A stretch of DNA of 64,000 nt from Azotobacter vinelandii CA. Lineage in GTDB: Bacteria; Pseudomonadota; Gammaproteobacteria; Pseudomonadales; Pseudomonadaceae. The stretch lies in contig NC_021149.1 in assembly GCF_000380335.1 (NCBI RefSeq), positions 3,524,501 to 3,588,500 of the forward strand, in the 5' to 3' direction. The position numbers and the translations under genes were made by a program. Positions 44,388 through 57,064 of the stretch are shown here, in pieces. How positions within the stretch are numbered: the stretch's first letter is position 1; the number at the start of each line of letters is the position of its first letter. The notes under the pieces are model-generated. The model ran no database searches. It saw only the letters and a program-made list of their open reading frames with translations, and was not told the DNA's origin.

Positions 44388-46127
44388 ATGAAAACTTCTG
44401 CCTACGGCCAGCGCCTGCTGCGCGGCCAAACCCCTTCCTACGAGCGCCTGCAGGCATTGCTGGCCGAGGAAGGCCAGAGCGAACGGCACCTGCCGGTGGC
44501 CCTGCACTGCGGCTGGGGCCGCCTGCTGGTCGGGCATACCTACCCCGATCCGGCCAGCCTGGCCGACGACCTGCTCGGGGAGCGGCCCGGCGAACGCGAC
44601 ATAGCGCTCTACGTGGCCGCGCCGCACCAGGTACTGGCCCAAGCGCCGCAGCAACTGTTCCTCGACCCCTCGGACACCTTGCGCCTGTGGTTTTCCGACT
44701 ATCGCCCGGCGCGGCGCACCTTCCGCGGCTTCACCATTCGCCGGGTACAGAGCCAGGCGGACTGGGACGGACTCAACCGCCTCTACCAGACCCGCGGCAT
44801 GCTGCAGGTGGACCCCGGACGGCTGACCCCGCGCGAGGACGGCGGCCCGGTCTACTGGCTGGCCGAGGACAGCGACAGCAAGGCGCTGGTCGGCGGCGCC
44901 ATGGGCCTCAACCACGTCGAGGCCTACGGCGATCCCGAGCACGGCAGCAGCCTCTGGTGCCTGGCCGTGGACCCGGCCTGCACGCGGCCGGGGGTCGGCG
45001 AAGCCCTGATGCGCCATCTGATCGAACACTTCATGTCCCGCGGACTGGCCTATCTCGACCTGTCGGTGCTGCACGACAACCACCAGGCGAAGAATCTCTA
45101 CGCCAAGCTCGGTTTCCGCCCACTGCCGACCTTCGCGGTCAAACGCAAGAACAGCATCAACCAGCCATTGTTCCTCGGTCCCGGCCCGGCCGCCGAACTC
45201 AACCCCTATGCGCGGATCATCGTCGACGAGGCCAACCGCCGCGGCATCGAGGCGCAGGTGGACGACGCCGAAGCCGGCCTGTTCACCCTGATCCACGGCG
45301 GGCGGCGGATCCGCTGCCGCGAGTCGCTGTCCGACCTGACCAGCGCGGTGAGCATGACCCTCTGCCAGGACAAGCAATTGACCCACCGCTGGCTGAGCCG
45401 CGCCGGGCTGCGCATGCCGGCCCAGCGCCTGGCCGGCAGCCGCGAGGAAAACGCGGCCTTTCTCGCCGAGCACTGGCGCCTGGTGGTCAAGCCGGTGAAC
45501 GGCGAGCAGGGTCAGGGCGTGGCCGTCGACCTGGGTACGCTCGAGGAGGTCGAGCATGCCATAGAGACGGCCCGCCGCTTCGACAGCCGGGTGCTGCTGG
45601 AAAGTTTCCATCGCGGGCAGGACCTGCGCATCCTGGTGATCGGCTTCGAGGTGGTCGCCGCCGCGCTGCGCCATCCCGCCGAGGTGATCGGCGACGGCCG
45701 CACCAGCATCCGCGCGCTGATCGAGGCCCAGAGCCGGCGCCGCCAGGCCGCCAGCGGCGGCGAAAGCCGCATTCCGCTGGATGCCGAGACCGAGCGCGTC
45801 CTGCGCCAGGCCGGCCACGACTACGACAGCGTGCTGCCCGAGGGCCGGCGCCTGGCGGTACGGCGCACCGCCAACCTGCACACCGGCGGCTGCCTGGAGG
45901 ACGTGACCGCCCGGCTGCACCCGGCGCTGATGGAAGCCGCCGTGCTCGCCGCCCGCGCCCTGGATATCCCGGTGGTCGGCCTCGATCTGCTGGTGGAGGC
46001 GGTCGACCGCCCGGACTACGTGATCATCGAGGCCAACGAGCGGGCCGGCCTGGCCAACCACGAGCCGCAGCCCACCGCCGAGCGCTTCGTCGATCTGCTG
46101 TTCCCGCTCAGCAAATCGCCCTCCTGA
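44388..46127 (+). CDS. ngg: N-acetylglutaminylglutamine synthetase (GNAT + ATP-grasp)
   Basis: 579 aa. Residues 105-240 form a GNAT acetyltransferase (SLWCLAVDPACTRPGVGEALMRHLIEHF), and 290-575 an ATP-grasp ligase of cyanophycin-synthetase type (LVVKPVNGEQGQGVAVD, then VVGLDLLVEAVDRPDYVIIEANERAGLANHEPQP). This fusion acetylates glutamine and ligates the second glutamine for NAGGN. In frame with a long spurious frame that runs antisense-like through asnO. Tight coupling with asnO. Confidence 0.93.
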   Translation: MKTSAYGQRLLRGQTPSYERLQALLAEEGQSERHLPVALHCGWGRLLVGHTYPDPASLADDLLGERPGERDIALYVAAPHQVLAQAPQQLFLDPSDTLRLWFSDYRPARRTFRGFTIRRVQSQADWDGLNRLYQTRGMLQVDPGRLTPREDGGPVYWLAEDSDSKALVGGAMGLNHVEAYGDPEHGSSLWCLAVDPACTRPGVGEALMRHLIEHFMSRGLAYLDLSVLHDNHQAKNLYAKLGFRPLPTFAVKRKNSINQPLFLGPGPAAELNPYARIIVDEANRRGIEAQVDDAEAGLFTLIHGGRRIRCRESLSDLTSAVSMTLCQDKQLTHRWLSRAGLRMPAQRLAGSREENAAFLAEHWRLVVKPVNGEQGQGVAVDLGTLEEVEHAIETARRFDSRVLLESFHRGQDLRILVIGFEVVAAALRHPAEVIGDGRTSIRALIEAQSRRRQAASGGESRIPLDAETERVLRQAGHDYDSVLPEGRRLAVRRTANLHTGGCLEDVTARLHPALMEAAVLAARALDIPVVGLDLLVEAVDRPDYVIIEANERAGLANHEPQPTAERFVDLLFPLSKSPS

Positions 46128-46292
46128 CGCCCCGCCGCGCCCGGCGCCGCACGCCGCCAGTCCCTGCCGGACTCCGGTGGCGTGGAGCAGGACGGATCCA
46201 TCGGCGATTCGCACCTTCCGACACCGGGCGGTATCCGGGCGACTTGCATGCAACAAACGTCCGCCATGCGCGAACATGCCCTTGGAGTCCCC

Positions 46293-47483
46293 ATGTCCAG
46301 CCCACTCCCAGAACCCGATCTCGACTACCTGCAGCGCGTGCTGCTGGAAATGCTCGCCATCCCCAGCCCGACCGGCTTCACCGACACCATCGTGCGCTAT
46401 GTCGCCGAACAACTGGAGGAACTCGGCATTCCCTTCGAACTGACCCGCCGCGGCACCATCCGCGGAACCCTCAAGGGACGCCGCTACAGTCCGGACCGGG
46501 CGCTCGCGGTACACCTCGACACCATCGGCGCCATCGTCCGCGAGATCCACGCCAACGGCCGCATCGGTCTGGCGCCGGTGGGCTGCTGGTCGAGCCGCTT
46601 CGCCGAGGGCAGCCGGGTCAGCCTGTTCAGCGACCGCGGCGTGCTGCGCGGCAGCGTGCTGCCGCTACTGGCCTCGGGACATACCTTCAACACCCAGGTC
46701 GACCAGATGCCGATCAGTTGGGACCATGTCGAGCTGCGCCTCGACGCCATGACCGCCAGCCTGGCCGAAACCCAGGCCCTGGGGGTGGCGGTAGGCGATT
46801 TCGTCGCCTTCGATCCGCTGCCGGAGTTCACCGAGAGCGGCCACATCAGCGCCCGCCACCTGGACGACAAGGCCGGTGCCGCCGCCCTGCTCGCCGCGCT
46901 GAAGAGCGTGCTCGACAGTGGCCAGGAGCCGCCGATCGACTGCCATCCGCTGTTCACCATCACCGAGGAAACCGGCTCCGGCGCGGCGGCGGCACTGCCC
47001 TGGGACGTCAGCGAATTCGTCGGCATCGACATCGCGCCGGTCGCTCCCGGCCAGCAGTCCTGCGAACGGGCGGCGACCGTCGCCATGCAGGACTCCGGCG
47101 GCCCCTACGACTACCATCTGACGCGCCACCTGCTGCGCCTGGCGGAACATCACGCGATCCCCGTACGCCGCGACCTGTTCCGCTACTACCACAGCGACGC
47201 CCAGTCGGCGGTGACCGCTGGCCACGACATCCGCACCGCCCTGCTGGCTTTCGGCTGCGACGCCACCCATGGCTACGAGCGTACCCATATCGACGGGCTG
47301 GCCGCGCTGAGCCGCCTGATCGGCGCCTATCTGCTCAGCCCGCCGGTGTTCGCCAGCGATGCCAAACCGCAGAGCGGCTCCCTGAAACGCTTCAGCCGCC
47401 AGCTCGAACATGCGGCCCAGATGGAAAGCGAAACGCGGGTTCCCGCCGTGGACAGCCTGCTCAAGCACGAACCGGATGCTTGA
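46293..47483 (+). CDS. M42/M20-like metallopeptidase of the NAGGN osmoprotectant cluster
   Basis: 396 aa. Zn-peptidase motifs: AVHLDTIGAIVREI (metal His/Asp), ISARHLDDKAGAAALLAAL (bridging Asp), FTITEETGSGAA (catalytic Glu-Glu), VGIDIAP and CDATHGYERTHIDGL. It is the peptidase conserved in NAGGN clusters; it may degrade NAGGN or trim a precursor, but its exact role is unproven. Start chosen at ATG 46293 with GGAG at five bases; ATG 46266 is an alternative. 165 bp after ngg. Confidence 0.9.
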   Translation: MSSPLPEPDLDYLQRVLLEMLAIPSPTGFTDTIVRYVAEQLEELGIPFELTRRGTIRGTLKGRRYSPDRALAVHLDTIGAIVREIHANGRIGLAPVGCWSSRFAEGSRVSLFSDRGVLRGSVLPLLASGHTFNTQVDQMPISWDHVELRLDAMTASLAETQALGVAVGDFVAFDPLPEFTESGHISARHLDDKAGAAALLAALKSVLDSGQEPPIDCHPLFTITEETGSGAAAALPWDVSEFVGIDIAPVAPGQQSCERAATVAMQDSGGPYDYHLTRHLLRLAEHHAIPVRRDLFRYYHSDAQSAVTAGHDIRTALLAFGCDATHGYERTHIDGLAALSRLIGAYLLSPPVFASDAKPQSGSLKRFSRQLEHAAQMESETRVPAVDSLLKHEPDA

Positions 47484-47506
47484 AGCGCTCGCCGCATCCG
47501 GGCAAA

Positions 47507-47521
47507 GTCTCATCCTGAGAC
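47507..47521 (+). terminator. Hairpin downstream of the NAGGN operon
   Basis: GTCTCA-TCC-TGAGAC, 23 bp after the last stop codon; 6-bp arms and no T-run. Possible operon terminator. Confidence 0.4.
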
Positions 47522-47720
47522 GGAATTCCCAACCGGGAAACTCGTGCCAGCCAGGCTCGTCATCGAGGTTTTCTGTGTCGCAGGGCTCCTGTCCGTCACA
47601 GGATAAGCAGCACCCACTCCCGGCAGGCTTGTTGCATCCACATCTCCCCGTGGATCGTATGAGAAGAGCGGTTTGGTCATTCCCAGGGAGCGACGGACAA
47701 CGCGGCCCCGTGCCCGATGG

Positions 47721-47758
47721 CCCTTCCCGGCCCATGCTTCGGGCCGGATCGGGAAGGG
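47721..47758. repeat. Two-tier stable hairpin in gene-free DNA
   Basis: Outer arms CCCTTCCCG/CGGGAAGGG and inner arms GGCCC/GGGCC are nested. No T-run on either side, so it is not an obvious terminator. About 290 bp before the hybrid kinase. Confidence 0.55.
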
Positions 47759-48049
47759 AACAGGTGGAGCCGCGTTGTCGTCTTTGTCCAGAAAATGACC
47801 CGGTCCGCCGGCAGGCGGCAAGGCGACCGGTACGACAACGAGATGACAAGGTCAGAGGACGTGTCATCGATCGTTTCCCCCGTTGCGACGGGACCGTCCG
47901 GGTTGCGCCGGGCATGAGGGCCGGCCGGGATAGGCCATGCGGCGTGGCGGCCTTGGCAAGATAATAGCCGTTGCCTGCAAGCCGCGCCTTGCCGAACGCG
48001 GTCCGGCCTTGTCCCATTTCCGGCGACAACGCAAGCGGGGAAACGATCG

Positions 48050-50821
<2,772 letters not shown>

Positions 50822-50857
50822 GGCGGGCGCCCCGCCCGCCCTGCCCGGAGAATCCCC

Positions 50858-51085
50858 ATGCTCATTCCCCACCACTTGCTGGAGGCCGAAACCCTCACCC
50901 GGCTGATCGAGGACTTCGTGACCCGCGAAGGCACCGACAACGGCGAAGAAACCCCGCTGGAGAGCCGCGTGCTGCGCGTCCGGCAGGCGCTGGAGCGCGG
51001 CGAGGCACTGATCCTCTTCGAGCCGGACAGCCAGCAGTGCCAGTTGGTGGCGAAGCGGGACGTGCCGAAGGAATGGCTGGATTGA
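50858..51085 (+). CDS. YheU/UPF0270 family protein
   Basis: 75 aa: MLIPHHLLEAETLTRLIEDF at the start and RVRQALERGEALILFEPDSQQCQLVAKRDV near the end match the UPF0270 (YheU) family, small soluble proteins of unknown function. RBS GGAG before ATG 50858; 36 bp after the hybrid kinase. Confidence 0.9.
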   Translation: MLIPHHLLEAETLTRLIEDFVTREGTDNGEETPLESRVLRVRQALERGEALILFEPDSQQCQLVAKRDVPKEWLD

Positions 51086-51093
51086 GCGACCGC

Positions 51094-51453
51094 TCAGCGC
51101 CGTCGCCATAGCAGCCAGAGGTAGACCGGCGCATTGGCCAGCAGCACCAGGACACCCAGCCAGAGCTGAATGCCGGGCGTCAGTCCGGCCGGGTAGATCA
51201 GCGGCAGCAGATAGTGCTCGATGAAACCGCCGCCGTAGCCGGACTCCCCGGCCGCCCGCAGCAGGGCGTTCTCCCAATCGGTCAGCGGACAGGGCAAGCC
51301 GAAGAACTCGGTCGCCGCGCCCCAGGCCAGCGCCGGCAGATGCAGCACGGCCAGGACGCGCCGGCGCAGCGACAGCAGGCCGCCGAACAGCACGAAGAAA
51401 ATGAACAGCAGGTGCATCACCAGCAGCGCGCCCGCAGCCAACCGGTACGACAT
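51094..51453 (-). CDS. DUF2784 membrane protein
   Basis: 119 aa, about four membrane helices: AAGALLVMHLLFIFFVLFGGLL, LAVLHLPALAWGAATEFFGLPCPLTDWEN, FIEHYLLPLIYPAGL, and LWLGVLVLLANAPVYLWLL. The signature CPLTDWE plus the GFIEHYLLPLIYP segment identifies DUF2784. Function unknown. Convergent with the yheU gene (9 bp gap) and 13 bp after the CorC-like gene in the same direction. Confidence 0.85.
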   Translation of the reverse strand: MSYRLAAGALLVMHLLFIFFVLFGGLLSLRRRVLAVLHLPALAWGAATEFFGLPCPLTDWENALLRAAGESGYGGGFIEHYLLPLIYPAGLTPGIQLWLGVLVLLANAPVYLWLLWRRR

Positions 51454-51466
51454 GCGAGCCTCCCGC

Positions 51467-52765
51467 TCAGGCCGGCGGCGCGCTCGGGCGCATCACCAGC
51501 ACCTTGTCGATGCGCGTCCGGTCCATGTCGACCACCTCGAAGCGCCAGCCGTCGAGTTCGAAGTGATCGGAAACGCTCGGCACGCGCTGCAGGCAATGCA
51601 TGACCAGACCGGCGAGCGTGCGATAGGCGTTGTCCGCCTCGCCCGGAAACGCCGCGTCGATGTCCAGCGCGGTTTTCAACTGCTCGATACCCATGCCACC
51701 GTCGACCAGCCAGGAACCGTCCTCGCGGCGCACGATCGCCGGCTCGCCGTCGTGCAGTGCATCGGGAATCTCGCCGACGATCGCGGTGAGCACGTCCCTG
51801 AGGGTGACGATGCCTTGCAGGTCGTCGAATTCGTCGACGACCACCGCGAACTCGTTGCGCGTCCTGCGGAAATCCTCCAGCAGGCCGGTACTGCTCGCGC
51901 TTTCCTCCACATAGAACGGCGGCCGGGCGCTCCGCTGCAGATCGATCGGCTGCCCTTGCAGGGCCGGCTTGAGCAGATCGCCGCGATGCAGCACACCGAC
52001 CAGCCGATGCAGGCCGCCCCGGCATACCAGGACACGGGTATAGGGGCTCTCGGCGAGCCGCCTGAGCTGCTCCTCCCGCGGATCGTCCAGATCGATGGCG
52101 TAGACCTGCTGGCGGGGCGACATGATCGCGCCGACCGGCTGCTCGTCCAGGTGCAGGACATTGGCCACGAACGCTTGCTCGCTCTCGTGGAAAACCCCGG
52201 CCTCGGCCCCCTGCTCCATCAGCACCTGGATCTCCTCGTCGGTGATCGGCGGTTCGTCGCGACGTCCGATGCCGATCAGGCGCAGCAACAGATTGCAGGA
52301 ATACGACAGCAGCCATACCAGCGGCGCGGCAATCTGCGCCAGGCGTCGCATCGCCGGTGCGAGCGCGCTGGCGATGGTTTCCGGCGCGAGCAGGGCCAGG
52401 CGTTTGGGCAGCAGTTCGCCGACCACCACGGACAGATAGGTGATCGCCGCCACGGTGAGGATCAGGGCGATGGCCTCGGCATAGGGCGCTAGCGCCGGCA
52501 GTTCGGCGATCCGCTGCGTCAGCGGCCGGGCCAGCAGGGTTTCGCCGAGTGCGCCGCTGAGAACGCCCACGGTAGTGATGCCGACCTGGATGGTGGATAG
52601 AAAGCGCGAAGGATCATCTTGTAGCGCCAGGGCGACCAGCGCGCCGTGCCGCCGCTCGTCGGCCAGCCTCTGCAGGCGGGCCTTGCGCGAGGAAACCACG
52701 GCGATCTCCGCCATCGCGAACACGCCGTTGAGCGCGATCAGCAGCAGGAGCAGGCCCGCCTCCAT
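51467..52765 (-). CDS. HlyC/CorC (CNNM-CBS-CorC_HlyC) family transporter
   Basis: 432 aa. Residues 1-200 are a CNNM/DUF21 transmembrane domain (LLLLIALNGVFAMAEIAVVSSRKARLQRLA is diagnostic), 210-330 tandem CBS domains (GAIMSPRQQVYAIDLDD...VLVCRGGLHRLVGVLHRGDLL), and 345-425 the CorC_HlyC domain (VDGGMGIEQLKTALDID). Relatives move or regulate Mg2+/Co2+; the old hemolysin label is misleading. Followed by DUF2784. Confidence 0.92.
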   Translation of the reverse strand: MEAGLLLLLIALNGVFAMAEIAVVSSRKARLQRLADERRHGALVALALQDDPSRFLSTIQVGITTVGVLSGALGETLLARPLTQRIAELPALAPYAEAIALILTVAAITYLSVVVGELLPKRLALLAPETIASALAPAMRRLAQIAAPLVWLLSYSCNLLLRLIGIGRRDEPPITDEEIQVLMEQGAEAGVFHESEQAFVANVLHLDEQPVGAIMSPRQQVYAIDLDDPREEQLRRLAESPYTRVLVCRGGLHRLVGVLHRGDLLKPALQGQPIDLQRSARPPFYVEESASSTGLLEDFRRTRNEFAVVVDEFDDLQGIVTLRDVLTAIVGEIPDALHDGEPAIVRREDGSWLVDGGMGIEQLKTALDIDAAFPGEADNAYRTLAGLVMHCLQRVPSVSDHFELDGWRFEVVDMDRTRIDKVLVMRPSAPPA

Positions 52766-52855
52766 CCTTCTCCCTCCCCCACCGCTTCGCCCGGATGGCC
52801 CGTTGTCACGACTACCTTAGCACCACGGGTCCGTCCGGCCCTGTTCCGGAAATGA

Positions 52856-52880
52856 AAAAGGCAGCCCGAAGGCTGCCTTT
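52856..52880 (-). terminator. Intrinsic terminator of yjcH-actP
   Basis: AAAGGCAGCC (52857-52866) pairs perfectly with GGCTGCCTTT (52871-52880), loop CGAA. The minus-strand stem is followed by TTTTTCATTT. It ends 20 bp after the actP stop. The opposite strand also shows CCTTTCTC, so it may work both ways. Confidence 0.9.
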
Positions 52881-52899
52881 CTCATGTTGCCGGAGAGGA

Positions 52900-54558
52900 T
52901 CAGTGGGCGACTGCGCCACTGGCTCCCAGGCCGGTCTGCGAACGAACGAACTGCGGCAGGAAGCGCTCGCGCTCCGCTGCGGCAGACTTCGACTTGTCGG
53001 TGATCGAGAAGAACCAGACACCTACGAAGGCCACGATCATGGAGAACAGTGCCGGGTAGGAGTAGGGGAAGATCGCCGCTTTGTTGTGCAGCACGTCGAC
53101 CCACACGGTCGGGCTGAGGATGGTCAGCACCAGCGCGGTTCCCAGGCCCAGGGCACCACCGATCAGCGCGCCGCGAGTGGTCAGGTCCTTCCAGTACATG
53201 GAGAGGAACAGGACCGGGAAGTTGCAGCTCGCGGCGACGGAGAAGGCCAGGCCCACCATGAAGGCGATGTTCTGCTTCTCGAAGATGATGCCGAGCAGGA
53301 TCGCCACCACACCGAGGGAGAGGGTGGTGATCTTGGTCACGCGCATCTCTTCCTCTTCCTTGGCCTTGCCCTGCTTGATCACGCAGGCGTACAGGTCGTG
53401 GGACACGGCCGATGCGCCAGCGAGGGTCAGGCCGGCGACCACCGCCAGGATGGTGGCGAAGGCCACGGCGGAGATGAAGCCGAGGAACAGGTTGCCGCCG
53501 ACGGCGTTGGCCAGGTGGATGGCCACCATGTTGGTGCCGCCGATGATGGCGCCGCTGGCATCCTTGAAGGACGCATCGGTACCGACCAGCAGGATGGCGC
53601 CGAAGCCGATGATGAAGGTCAGGATGTAGAAGTAGCCGATGAAGCCGGTGGCGTAGAACACGCTCTTGCGGGCTTCCTTGGCGTCACTCACGGTGAAGAA
53701 GCGCATCAGGATGTGCGGCAGGCCGGCGGTGCCGAACATCAGGGCCAGGCCCAGGGAGATCGCGGAGATCGGGTCGGAAACCAGACCGCCGGGGCTCATG
53801 ATGGCATCGCCCTTGGCATGGATCTTCACGGCCTCGGTGAACAGGGTGCCGAAGTCGAAGCCGACGTGCTTCATCACCATGATGGCCATGAAGGAAGCGC
53901 CGGAGAGCAGCAGGCACGCCTTGATGATCTGCACCCAAGTGGTGGCCAGCATGCCGCCGAACAGCACGTAGCAGACCATCAGCACGCCAACCAGGACCAC
54001 GGCGACCAGGTAGTCGAGGCCGAACAGCAACTGGATCAGCTTGCCGGCGCCGACCATCTGGGCGATCAGGTAGAAGGCCACCACGATCAGCGAGCCGAAG
54101 GCCGACAGGATGCGGATCGGCGTCTGCCCGAGGCGATACGAGGCCACGTCGGAGAAGGTGAACTTCCCGAGGTTGCGCAGGCGTTCGGCCATCAGGAAGA
54201 GGATCACCGGCCAGCCGACCAGGAAGCCGATCGAGTAGATCAGGCCATCGTAGCCGGAGGTGAACACCAGGGCGGAAATCCCCAGGAAGGACGCGGCGGA
54301 CATGTAGTCGCCGGCGATCGCCAGGCCGTTCTGGAAGCCGGTGATGCTACCGCCGGCGGTGTAGTAGTCGGCGGTGGAGGTGTTGCGCTTGGCGGCCCAC
54401 TTGGTGATGCCCATGGTGCCGATGATGAACACCACGAACATGATGATCGCGGTCCAGTTGGTCGCCTGTTTCTGCACTTCGCCGGTCAGGGCTTCGCCCG
54501 CCAGCAGCATCGGGGAAGCTGCCAGCAGGGCGGCAGCGGTCAGAAAACGCTTCATCAT
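52900..54558 (-). CDS. actP: Cation/acetate symporter
   Basis: Sodium:solute symporter (SSS) family permease that imports acetate and other short-chain monocarboxylates. 552 aa with about 13 membrane helices, a cleavable leader ([20 protein letters not shown]), the early motif [17 protein letters not shown] and [20 protein letters not shown]. The frame extends far upstream but ATG 54558 overlaps the stop of the preceding yjcH by 4 bp and matches family length. Second gene of yjcH-actP, ended by a strong terminator. Works with acsA. Confidence 0.96.
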   Translation of the reverse strand: MMKRFLTAAALLAASPMLLAGEALTGEVQKQATNWTAIIMFVVFIIGTMGITKWAAKRNTSTADYYTAGGSITGFQNGLAIAGDYMSAASFLGISALVFTSGYDGLIYSIGFLVGWPVILFLMAERLRNLGKFTFSDVASYRLGQTPIRILSAFGSLIVVAFYLIAQMVGAGKLIQLLFGLDYLVAVVLVGVLMVCYVLFGGMLATTWVQIIKACLLLSGASFMAIMVMKHVGFDFGTLFTEAVKIHAKGDAIMSPGGLVSDPISAISLGLALMFGTAGLPHILMRFFTVSDAKEARKSVFYATGFIGYFYILTFIIGFGAILLVGTDASFKDASGAIIGGTNMVAIHLANAVGGNLFLGFISAVAFATILAVVAGLTLAGASAVSHDLYACVIKQGKAKEEEEMRVTKITTLSLGVVAILLGIIFEKQNIAFMVGLAFSVAASCNFPVLFLSMYWKDLTTRGALIGGALGLGTALVLTILSPTVWVDVLHNKAAIFPYSYPALFSMIVAFVGVWFFSITDKSKSAAAERERFLPQFVRSQTGLGASGAVAH

Positions 54559-54869
54559 TTCTGCACCTCGTCGAGCAGTTCCTGATTCAGGCGATCGAAC
54601 TCGCCGTTGGCGCGCCAGGTGTAGATACCGGTGAGTCCGAAGGCGAGAAGGATCAGGCCGACACCGACGGGCATGCCCAGGGTAATCACGGAGTCCGGAC
54701 TGAGCTTGGTACCCAGGACTTGCGGCACGAAAGCGATGATCAGGATGTAGGCGAAGTACAGGCCCAGTATGATGGCGGAAAGCAGCCAGGCGAACCGCTC
54801 GCGCCTTGCCACCAGCTCTCGGAAACGCGGATTCTGTTCGATCCGCTTGTAGATACCGTCGTCGTTCAT
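54555..54869 (-). CDS. yjcH: DUF485 membrane protein YjcH
   Basis: 104 aa with two membrane helices: [23 protein letters not shown] and [27 protein letters not shown]485 proteins are the standard upstream partner of ActP. ATG 54869 follows AAGAGAA; the longer frame from 54908 has no RBS. Translationally coupled (4 bp) to actP. Confidence 0.93.
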   Translation of the reverse strand: MNDDGIYKRIEQNPRFRELVARRERFAWLLSAIILGLYFAYILIIAFVPQVLGTKLSPDSVITLGMPVGVGLILLAFGLTGIYTWRANGEFDRLNQELLDEVQK

Positions 54870-55173
54870 TTCTCTTATTGTCCTCACACGGGATTGCGGG
54901 GTAGGCACACTCTAGATCGCCCGCGAACGGACAACAGACGACCTTAGTCTTAGCCAGTCGCCACCCAGCCCGAAAACCGGCCTGGAAAGACTTCCCGGCG
55001 CCCGCTTCCAGAGTCGTACGGGCCATTCGACGGAGGCCGGCGGCCGCCACCGGCCGGGGGGTCGCGCCAGGGATTGACGACACCTATCGAAACCATGCAA
55101 AGCGATCATTTCCGCACTATCCATCCGGTCGTTATCTTGAACCCACCGAGGAAAGCCCCCTGCGAGGTGTGCC
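54870..55173. other. Divergent control region of yjcH-actP and the DUF2061 gene
   Basis: 304 bp without a gene. The yjcH side holds the motif shared with acsA. The DUF2061 side contains AT-richer DNA near 55100-55140 (GTCGTTATCTTGAAC) that may be its promoter. Confidence 0.5.
54939..54952 (-). promoter_or_regulatory. Motif TAAGACTAAGGTCG shared with the acsA upstream region
   Basis: Matches TAAGACCATTGTCG upstream of acsA at 11 of 14 positions (identical TAAGAC and GTCG ends, same spacing). The site is 70 bp from the yjcH ATG; the acsA site is 78 bp from its ATG. A common acetate-responsive regulator is inferred. Confidence 0.45.
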
Positions 55174-55398
55174 ATGCTCAAGACCCTGACCTTCACGCTG
55201 ATGCACTTCTGCATCGCCTTCGGCGTCGCCTACGCGCTGACCGGCAGCGTCGCGACGGGTGGACTGGTGGCGGTGATCGAGCCCCTGTGCAATGCGCTGG
55301 GCTTCTACGTGCACGAAAGGATCTGGCAGCGCCTGGACAGGGCCCGCGGCGAGCCGGCCGAAGCCTCGCAGCACAGCTGGCGGCACCGCCATGCCTGA
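55174..55398 (+). CDS. DUF2061 membrane protein
   Basis: 74 aa. LKTLTFTLMHFCIAFGVAYALTGSVATGGLVAVIEPLCNALGFYVHERIW matches DUF2061, small two-helix inner-membrane proteins of unknown function. RBS GAGGTG precedes ATG 55174. Confidence 0.88.
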   Translation: MLKTLTFTLMHFCIAFGVAYALTGSVATGGLVAVIEPLCNALGFYVHERIWQRLDRARGEPAEASQHSWRHRHA

Positions 55399-55462
55399 GA
55401 CCGTGCGGCGCGCGGGCGGAAGCGGTTAAGATGGCGGCTCGGCCGTCAGATGATCTCGAACC

Positions 55463-57064
55463 ATGCCCGCCACCCCGCGCTTTCCGCTACTGCCCTATCT
55501 GTTCGCCACCCTTTTCGCCCTGCTGGCCCTGAGCGGCCTCTGGTACAGCATCGGCCAGCCGGTCGTGCTGACCGACGTGGTCGGTCCCACGCACAAGTTG
55601 CAGTGCGTGTCCTACAGTCCGTTCGACAAGGACCAGTCGCCCTTCGACAAGCCGTTCGTGCTGCGCGAGGCGCGCATGGACGCCGATCTGGCGCTGCTCG
55701 CCGAACGCTTCCAGTGCGTGCGCACCTACTCCATGACCGGCATGGAGGCTCTTCCCGCCCTGGCCCGCAAGCACGGCCTGAAGCTGATGCTGGGCGCCTG
55801 GGTGAACCCCGATCCGCTGGAGACCGAGGCCGAAATCGCGCTGTTGATCGAGGCGGCCAGGGCCAACCCGGATATCGTCGAGGCGGCGATCGTCGGCAAC
55901 GAGACCCTGCTGCGCAAGGAAGTCACCGCCACTTACCTGGCCACGCAGATCGAACGGGTGAAGCGCAGTATCCCGCAGCCGGTCACCTACGCCGACGTCT
56001 GGGAGTTCTGGCTGAAGCACCCGGAAGTCGCCCCGGCGGTGGACTTCCTGACCATCCACCTGCTGCCCTACTGGGAAGACGACCCGAGCGGAATCGACAA
56101 GGCGCTCGCCCAGGTCGCCCGCGTCCGCCAGGAATTCGGCCAGCGCTTCGCGCCCAAGGATATCCTGATCGGCGAGACCGGCTGGCCCAGCGAGGGCCGC
56201 CAGCGGGAAACCGCCCTGCCCAGCCGGGTCAACCAGGCCCTGTTCATCCGCGGCTTCGTCGCCATGGCCGAGCAGCACGGCTGGCGCTACAACCTGATCG
56301 AGGCGTTCGACCAGCCCTGGAAGCGCCAGAGCGAAGGTGCGATGGGCGGCTACTGGGGACTGCTGGACGCCGACCGCGAGGACAAGCGCATCCTCGCCGG
56401 CCCGGTCTCCAACCTGCCGCACTGGCCGATCTGGCTGGGCGTCGGCGGGCTGATCATGGCCGCTGCGCTGCTCGTCGCCGGCCGGCCGGCCTCCACCGCC
56501 GCGGCTCTGCTGCTGCCGCCACTGGCCGCGCTCGGCGGCGCCTGCATCGGCTTGTGGGGCGAACTGGCGCGGGTCACCAGCCGCTATCCCGGCGAGTGGC
56601 TGTGGGCCGCCCTGCTGATCGGCTTGAACCTGGTGGTGCTGCTCCACGGCGTACTGCTGCTGTCGGCCCGCGAGGGCTTCCGGGCCCGGCTGTTCGCCTG
56701 GCTGGACGCGCGCGGCGGCTGGTGGCTGGCCGCCGCCGGTTTCGCCGGAGCGGTGATGATGCTGGCACTGGTGTTCGATGCCCGCTACCGCAGCTTTCCC
56801 AGCGCCGCCCTGCTGCTGCCCGCGCTGCTCTACGGCTGCCGCCCGGTGCCCGGCCCGCGCCGGGAGATCGCCCTGTTGCTGGCGCTGATCGGGGCCGGCA
56901 TCCTCCCGCAGTTGTATCAGGAAACGCTGCTCAACCGGCAGGCGCTCGGCTGGGCCCTGGTCAGCCTGCTGCTGGCGGTCGCCCTCGGCCGCAGCCTGCT
57001 GCTGCGCGGGAGCGCCGCGACGACCTCGGCCGCGCAGACCGCCTCAGCGGCGAACCAGGCGTAG
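55463..57064 (+). CDS. Membrane-anchored GH17 beta-glucan-active enzyme
   Basis: 533 aa. One N-terminal membrane helix, then a periplasmic GH17 domain (about 40-310): CVSYSPFDKDQSPF, CVRTYSMTG, AAIVGNETLLR (acid/base Glu) and ILIGETGWPSEGRQR (nucleophile Glu), IEAFDQPWK. About six C-terminal helices follow from residue 320. Bacterial GH17 proteins of this type act as beta-1,3-glucan transglycosylases or in cyclic/periplasmic glucan synthesis; no partner GT2 gene is adjacent. The 3' end overlaps the convergent hypothetical gene by 21 bp. Confidence 0.88.
   Translation: MPATPRFPLLPYLFATLFALLALSGLWYSIGQPVVLTDVVGPTHKLQCVSYSPFDKDQSPFDKPFVLREARMDADLALLAERFQCVRTYSMTGMEALPALARKHGLKLMLGAWVNPDPLETEAEIALLIEAARANPDIVEAAIVGNETLLRKEVTATYLATQIERVKRSIPQPVTYADVWEFWLKHPEVAPAVDFLTIHLLPYWEDDPSGIDKALAQVARVRQEFGQRFAPKDILIGETGWPSEGRQRETALPSRVNQALFIRGFVAMAEQHGWRYNLIEAFDQPWKRQSEGAMGGYWGLLDADREDKRILAGPVSNLPHWPIWLGVGGLIMAAALLVAGRPASTAAALLLPPLAALGGACIGLWGELARVTSRYPGEWLWAALLIGLNLVVLLHGVLLLSAREGFRARLFAWLDARGGWWLAAAGFAGAVMMLALVFDARYRSFPSAALLLPALLYGCRPVPGPRREIALLLALIGAGILPQLYQETLLNRQALGWALVSLLLAVALGRSLLLRGSAATTSAAQTASAANQA

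Larger units (their letters stand above)
47484..48049. other. 566-bp gene-free region
   Basis: No credible gene on either strand. It contains three hairpins: GTCTCA/TGAGAC at 47507-47521, CCTGT/ACAGG at 47589-47603 and the large one at 47721-47758. A small RNA or regulatory leader for the following kinase is possible, but no promoter/terminator pair is apparent. Confidence 0.55.
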
